Assembly: GCA_016124795.1 (NCBI GenBank)
Contig: WGNB01000038.1
Span: 1 to 64,000 of the forward strand
Source: Rhodopseudomonas sp.
GTDB lineage: Bacteria > Pseudomonadota > Alphaproteobacteria > Rhizobiales > Xanthobacteraceae
Length of the DNA: 64,000 nt
Direction: 5' to 3'
Positions 59,610-64,000 of the stretch are shown here, piece after piece (position 1 is the stretch's first letter; every line of letters begins with the position of its first letter). The translations under genes and the position numbers were made by a program. The notes below the pieces were generated by a model. That model was not told the DNA's origin and did no database searches. It worked only from the letters and a program-made list of their open reading frames with translations.

Positions 59610-61904
59610 TCAGGCCGCTTCTTCCTTGATCGCCGGACTTTGCGGATTCAGCGGCAACCGCACCGACACCAGCGTGCCTCTGCCGAGCGCGGAACGGATG
59701 TGCATGCTGCCGCCATGCAACTCGACCAGCGACTTGGCGATGGCGAGGCCGAGGCCCGAGCCCTGATGGCTCTTGGCGAACTGGCTTTCCACCTGTTCGA
59801 AGGGGCGGCCGAGCTTGGTCAGCGCCGCCTTGGCGATGCCGATGCCGGTATCGGCGATGGTCAGCACGACGCAATTCTTCGCCGTGCGGCCACGTACGCT
59901 GACGCGACCGCCGGCCGGTGTGAATTTGACCGCGTTCGACAGCAGATTGAGCGCGATCTGCTTGAGCGCGCGGCGGTCGGCGCGCATGTGCAGGTCGGGC
60001 GAAATCCGGGCGTTGAGCGTGAGCTTCTTGTCGTTGGCGCGGCCCGAGACCACGCGCATTGACTCGGCCAGTAAGGTGTCGAGCGCCAGATCCTCAAACT
60101 CCAGCCGGATGCGGCCGGCTTCGATTTTCGACATGTCGAGAATGTCGTTGATGACGTCGAGCAGATATTGTCCGCTGCCGTGAATGTCGCTGCAATATTC
60201 CTGATACTTTTCCGCGCCGAGCGGGCCGAACATGCCGCTCTCCATGATTTCGGAAAAGCCGATGATGGCGTTGAGCGGGGTGCGCAACTCGTGGCTCATA
60301 TTGGCGAGGAATTTCGACTTGGCCTGGTTGGCTTCCTCGGCGCGGGTCTTCTCGGCGGCGTATTTCTCGGCAAGTTCGGCGCTGCGCTGTTGCGAGGAGC
60401 GCAGGTCGGAGACGGTGGCCATCAGCCGCTTTTCGCTATCGACCAGCTTCTCTTCGTGGGTCTTGAGCGCGGTGATGTCGGTGCCGACGGAAACGTATCC
60501 GCCGTCCTTGGTGCGGCGTTCGCTGATATGCAGCCAGCGCCCGTCCTCGAGCTGGACTTCGAAAGTTTGCGCGCCGGGTAGCGTCGGGCCGCCGGTGGTG
60601 ACCTTGTTATGGACCAGAGGCTTGGAGCCGGCCGCGACCACCGATTCATAGGAGGCGCCGACCATCAGTGCGTCGTCGGGCAGATTATGCAGGGTCTGGA
60701 AGTTCGAGTTGCAGAGGACCAGCCGGTTGTCGGCGTCCCACAATACGAAAGCTTCGGGAATGGTCTCGATGGCGTCACGCAATCTGATATCGGCGGCGAC
60801 GGTCTTCTCGACCAGGCTCTTCTGTTCCGTGACGTCGACCGCGATACCGATCAGGTGCAGTCCGGGATCGCCGGCCTGGCGCACCAGTTCGCAGCGGGCC
60901 CGCAGCCAGACCCAATGGCCGTTGGCGTGGCGCATCCGGAAGGCGTGGTCGATGGCAGTGGTGCGAGCCTCGGCCAGATCGGTCGCCAGTTCGTAAAGCT
61001 GGACGTCATCGGGATGAACCAAAGCGCTGACGTCGCCGAACGACAAAAGGTCGTCCTTGGCTTCGAGCCCGACAATGTCGAACATCGACTGCGACCAGAA
61101 GATCCGGCCGCGCGCCAGATCCCAGTCCCACAGGCCGCAGCGACCGCGATTGAGCGCGGTGTCGATGCGGCTGCGGACGGTTTCATAGATCACGTCGGCT
61201 TCGCGGGCGCGGGTCGCCTGCCAGTGAAAGGCAAAGCCGAGGATCAACACGACAAAGCCGGTGGTGGCCGACAGCGTTACCGTCAGCGTGGTGATCGCGC
61301 GCCAGGCGCCGAGCGCGGCGTCGCGCGATTGCAGACCGGCCACCTGACCGAATGGCGGCTTCAGGCTGCGCACCGTTGCAAGCGCGCGGATGTCGTTCGG
61401 CAGCACGACTTCCATGACGCCGGCAGTCGCGCCGAAAGTGGTGAGCGCTTGCGTCGGGCCGAGCAGATCGATCAGATGGCGGCCGATGGCGTCGCGCGAC
61501 GAAGCGGTCGCAGCAACGATCAGGCCGTGTTCGTCGGTGAGGAAGAAACTGCGGCCGGCGGCGTCGGCCCAGCCGGGGAGGGCGCGGGCGAGGAGGTCCT
61601 GCGATTTCTGTCTGGCTTCGGCGGCTTTGACCGGGAGGCGTTGCAGTTGCTGGGCGGCGATGTCGGCGGCGGCATCGAGGGCGAGGGTGGCGGAGGTGAC
61701 GGATTGTCGGCGCTGGTCGAGCACTTGCACCAGAGCGCCGACGCAGATGGTGACAAGGAAGGCTATGATCAGCACCGGCACCGCGCGACGTAACAAAGGC
61801 TCCGCTGTCAGTAGCCGCCGATACGCCGGGTTGGCGATCGATTGCGCGAGGCCTTTGATCGAATCGCTTCGTGCAGACGCACTCGCCACATTGGCGCGCG
61901 CCAT
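59610..61904 (-). CDS. PAS-domain sensor histidine kinase, PleC/DivJ-type
   Basis: A 764-residue kinase: helix about 41-62, an extracytoplasmic domain (63-210), helix about 208-228, PAS 1 (about 250-370, CGLWDWDLARGRIFWSQSMFDIVG), PAS 2 (about 383-490, WDADNRLVLCNSNF), coiled coil, H538 in FLANMSHELRTPLNAIIGFSEIMESGMFGPLG, and HATPase motifs NLLSNAVKFT, IADTGIGI, GSGLGLAI. The H-box region matches the PleC/DivJ/PdhS group that acts on DivK in the cell cycle; which member it is cannot be settled here. It converges with glnE, 15 bases apart. Confidence 0.85.
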   Translation of the reverse strand: MARANVASASARSDSIKGLAQSIANPAYRRLLTAEPLLRRAVPVLIIAFLVTICVGALVQVLDQRRQSVTSATLALDAAADIAAQQLQRLPVKAAEARQKSQDLLARALPGWADAAGRSFFLTDEHGLIVAATASSRDAIGRHLIDLLGPTQALTTFGATAGVMEVVLPNDIRALATVRSLKPPFGQVAGLQSRDAALGAWRAITTLTVTLSATTGFVVLILGFAFHWQATRAREADVIYETVRSRIDTALNRGRCGLWDWDLARGRIFWSQSMFDIVGLEAKDDLLSFGDVSALVHPDDVQLYELATDLAEARTTAIDHAFRMRHANGHWVWLRARCELVRQAGDPGLHLIGIAVDVTEQKSLVEKTVAADIRLRDAIETIPEAFVLWDADNRLVLCNSNFQTLHNLPDDALMVGASYESVVAAGSKPLVHNKVTTGGPTLPGAQTFEVQLEDGRWLHISERRTKDGGYVSVGTDITALKTHEEKLVDSEKRLMATVSDLRSSQQRSAELAEKYAAEKTRAEEANQAKSKFLANMSHELRTPLNAIIGFSEIMESGMFGPLGAEKYQEYCSDIHGSGQYLLDVINDILDMSKIEAGRIRLEFEDLALDTLLAESMRVVSGRANDKKLTLNARISPDLHMRADRRALKQIALNLLSNAVKFTPAGGRVSVRGRTAKNCVVLTIADTGIGIAKAALTKLGRPFEQVESQFAKSHQGSGLGLAIAKSLVELHGGSMHIRSALGRGTLVSVRLPLNPQSPAIKEEAA

Positions 61905-62130
61905 GAAGGCCTCCGTTTGGAAATTCCCCTGCCACCGCTGGTTCGAAAGTATTTCCGCACCAGTCCGAATCAGCCAGACGATTTGAGTCGATGGGACTCG
62001 TTTTGTCGAGAGTCCGGAGAGTCAAATCTTAAAAAATCATTACGCACAAAAAACAGAGTCGGATCAAACAGCTAGCGATCGTGCGCGATACCGTTTTTGA
62101 CGCCTTGGCACGCTCGATTAATAAACTGGA

Positions 62131-64000
62131 TTACCCGAGCGCGCGCTCGACGATATCGCTGAGATCGCGCGACAACGAAGCGCTGTTTTTGATTCGTTGC
62201 AGCGCTGCTTGTGCGAGCGCGCGCCGGCCCGGTTCCAGTGTGCGCCAGGCGCGGAAAGCGGTCGCCATGCGGGCGGCGATCTGCGGGTTCTTCGGATCGA
62301 GCGCCAGGATGGCGTCGGCGACGAAGCTATAGCCCGCACCGTCGGCACGGTTGAATTGCGTCGGGTTGGCTTGCGCGAAGGCGCCGATCAGGGCGCGGAC
62401 CCGGTTCGGATTGGCAAAGGAGAAGGCTGGGTGCGCGGTCAGCGCACGGACATTGTCGAGCGTGACCGCTTGCGGCGCCGTTGCCTGCAACGAGAACCAT
62501 TTGTCGATGACCAGCGCATTGTCGGCATAACGTCGATAGAAGTCGGCCAGCGCGGTATCGCGCGCCGGCACGTCATGCTGCGCCAAGGTTGCCAAGGCCG
62601 CGAGGCGGTCGGTCATGTTGTCGGCGGAATCGTATTGACGTACCGCGCGCGCGATCGCGGCCGGTGACCGATCGGTCGCCAACAGATCAAGCGCGACGTT
62701 GCGCAAGGCGCGTTTGCCGGCCGCCGCAGCGTCTGGCGAATAGGGACCGGCGACCGCCATGCGGTCGTAAGCCTTGGCCAGAGCGTCACCGAGCCTGGTA
62801 CCGATCTCGATACGCAAGGCCGCGCGCGCGCGGTAAATCGCGTCCGGATCGATGTCGCCGCCGATCTCGCGCGCGATGTCGCCTTCGCCGGGCGGCGTGA
62901 GCGCCAGCGCGACAAAAGCCGGCTCCAGCGTAACGTCGTCGAGAATGGCGGAGAATGCCGCGATCAGGCTGTTGTCGGTTTCCGGCGATTGCCCGGCGCG
63001 CAGCTTCGCGACGTTGCCGATCAGCAGCCGCACCGCGCCGGTTTGCAAGGCTTGCCAGCGATTGAACGGATCGCTGTCATGGGTGGCGAGGAAGGCGAGA
63101 TCCTCCGCAGTCAGATCGCTCACGAGTTTGATCGGCGCCGAGAAGCCGCGATTGATTGACAGCACCGGTCGTTGCGCGACGCCGGTAAAGACAAATTTGT
63201 GCTCGGCTTCGGTCAGCACCAATACGCCGCGCTCAACCGTATTGCCATCGGCAAGCGTCAGCGGCAGGTCGTTCCCGTCCGGGCCGATCAGTCCGGTGAC
63301 CAGCGGTATGACCATCGGCAATTTGGTCGGCTGGTTCGGCGTCGGCGGCACGACCTGCTTGCAGGTCAGTGTGTAGGTTCGCGTCGCCGCGTCGTGCGCG
63401 CCATGGACCGTCACCTCGGGCGTGCCGGCCTGGCTATACCACAGCATGAATTGCGTCATGTCGCGCTTGGCGACATCGGCGAAGCACTGGATGAACTGCT
63501 CGATGGTGGCGGCTTCGCCGTCGTGGCGTTCGAAATAGAGGTCCATGCCGGCGCGGAATTTCTCCTCGCCGAGCAGGGTGTGGACCATGCGCACCACCTC
63601 CGAGCCCTTCTCGTAGATGGTGGTGGTGTAGAAGTTGTTGATCTCTTTATAGGCGTCGGGCCGCACCGGATGCGCGAGCGGGCCGGCATCCTCGACGAAC
63701 TGGGTGGCGCGCAGGTTGCGCACGTCGGCGATGCGTTTGACCGGACGCGAGCGCATGTCGCTGCTGAATTCCTGATCGCGGAAGACGGTCAGGCCTTCCT
63801 TCAGGCAGAGCTGGAACCAGTCGCGGCAGGTGATGCGGTTGCCGGTCCAGTTGTGGAAATATTCGTGGGCGATGACAGCCTCGACGCCGCTGAAGTCGCT
63901 ATCCGTCGCGGTATCGCCCAGGGCGAGCACGTATTTGTCGTTGAAGACGTTAAGTCCCTTGTTCTCCATCGCGCCCATGTTGAAGTCGGACACGGCGACG
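62131..64000 (-). CDS. pepN: Aminopeptidase N (M1 family), 5' part outside window
   Basis: C-terminal about 620 residues of PepN. The substrate-binding GAMENKG motif and the zinc site HEYFHNWTGNR...E are just inside the right edge, followed by the catalytic Tyr region (FYTTTIYEKGSEVVRM) and the helical C-terminal domain. The GTG at 63993 is not the start: VAVSDFNMGAMEN is internal in PepN relatives, so the gene continues past 64000. It removes N-terminal residues from peptides. A 226-base gap to the kinase gene shows no feature. Confidence 0.93.
   Translation of the reverse strand, partial: VAVSDFNMGAMENKGLNVFNDKYVLALGDTATDSDFSGVEAVIAHEYFHNWTGNRITCRDWFQLCLKEGLTVFRDQEFSSDMRSRPVKRIADVRNLRATQFVEDAGPLAHPVRPDAYKEINNFYTTTIYEKGSEVVRMVHTLLGEEKFRAGMDLYFERHDGEAATIEQFIQCFADVAKRDMTQFMLWYSQAGTPEVTVHGAHDAATRTYTLTCKQVVPPTPNQPTKLPMVIPLVTGLIGPDGNDLPLTLADGNTVERGVLVLTEAEHKFVFTGVAQRPVLSINRGFSAPIKLVSDLTAEDLAFLATHDSDPFNRWQALQTGAVRLLIGNVAKLRAGQSPETDNSLIAAFSAILDDVTLEPAFVALALTPPGEGDIAREIGGDIDPDAIYRARAALRIEIGTRLGDALAKAYDRMAVAGPYSPDAAAAGKRALRNVALDLLATDRSPAAIARAVRQYDSADNMTDRLAALATLAQHDVPARDTALADFYRRYADNALVIDKWFSLQATAPQAVTLDNVRALTAHPAFSFANPNRVRALIGAFAQANPTQFNRADGAGYSFVADAILALDPKNPQIAARMATAFRAWRTLEPGRRALAQAALQRIKNSASLSRDLSDIVERALG

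Noticed and set aside
61905-62130. tRNA or small RNA in the kinase-pepN gap
   Set aside because: No cloverleaf, promoter or strong hairpin could be recognised by eye. No tRNA or rRNA was seen anywhere in the window.

Overview
The window looks like chromosome of a GC-rich alphaproteobacterium of the Hyphomicrobiales (Bradyrhizobium/Xanthobacteraceae-like). The pointers are: the cytochrome c maturation block ccmI-ccmE-ccmF-ccmH followed by degP, a two-component pair and glnE; a FeuPQ-like regulator pair; a CtrA-type box; DUF6894 and DUF2019 proteins; palindromic repeats of the type scattered through rhizobial genomes; and a complete RcGTA-type gene transfer agent (GTA) cluster. This assignment is inference from gene content; no rRNA or tRNA is visible.

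Layout. 1-2370: on the minus strand, the edge of an IS3-family element cuts the ATPase of an ABC three-component (ABC-3C) defence system. 2536-3149: three tiny genes behind a promoter with an inverted repeat. 3190-4147: a helix-turn-helix protein resembling a GTA small terminase. 4239-13435: housekeeping and stress genes: an MFS exporter, an Fnr-like regulator facing a MacAB/DevBCA-like efflux operon with an Fnr box between them, pirin plus flavin reductase under an HxlR regulator, and an APC permease. 13895-15715: a secreted trypsin-like protease with five C-terminal cysteine repeats.

15905-40855: the GTA. Small and large terminase, portal, prohead protease, capsid, connectors, tail tube, chaperones, short tape measure, DUF2460, DUF2163, NlpC/P60 and TIM-barrel tip proteins are all intact and in RcGTA order. 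A tail/head fibre and an endolysin-holin lysis cassette follow. There is no integrase, repressor or att site. The cluster is interrupted by cargo: an immunity-like gene after the large terminase, a pstS with its own Pho box and terminator, two tandem HNH nuclease/DUF2019 toxin-immunity modules between protease and capsid, a decayed third module after the capsid, a mini flagellar-rod-like gene, a trypsin-like protease, three palindromic repeats, and a headless toxin tip after the holin. The promoter upstream of the GTA is nearly identical to the one upstream of the terminase-like gene 12.7 kb away.

42059-64000: ordinary core genome: nitroreductase, PepSY protein plus FeuPQ-like pair, a glycine-zipper lipoprotein-like protein, a CtrA-boxed conserved gene, ccmIEFH, degP, a cluster of perfect hairpins, a second OmpR-type pair, glnE, a PleC/DivJ-type kinase and a truncated pepN.

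The most unusual content is the set of polymorphic-toxin-like modules inside the GTA capsid operon. By analogy with phage MuF toxins, the particle could carry or select for these modules, but that is inference.
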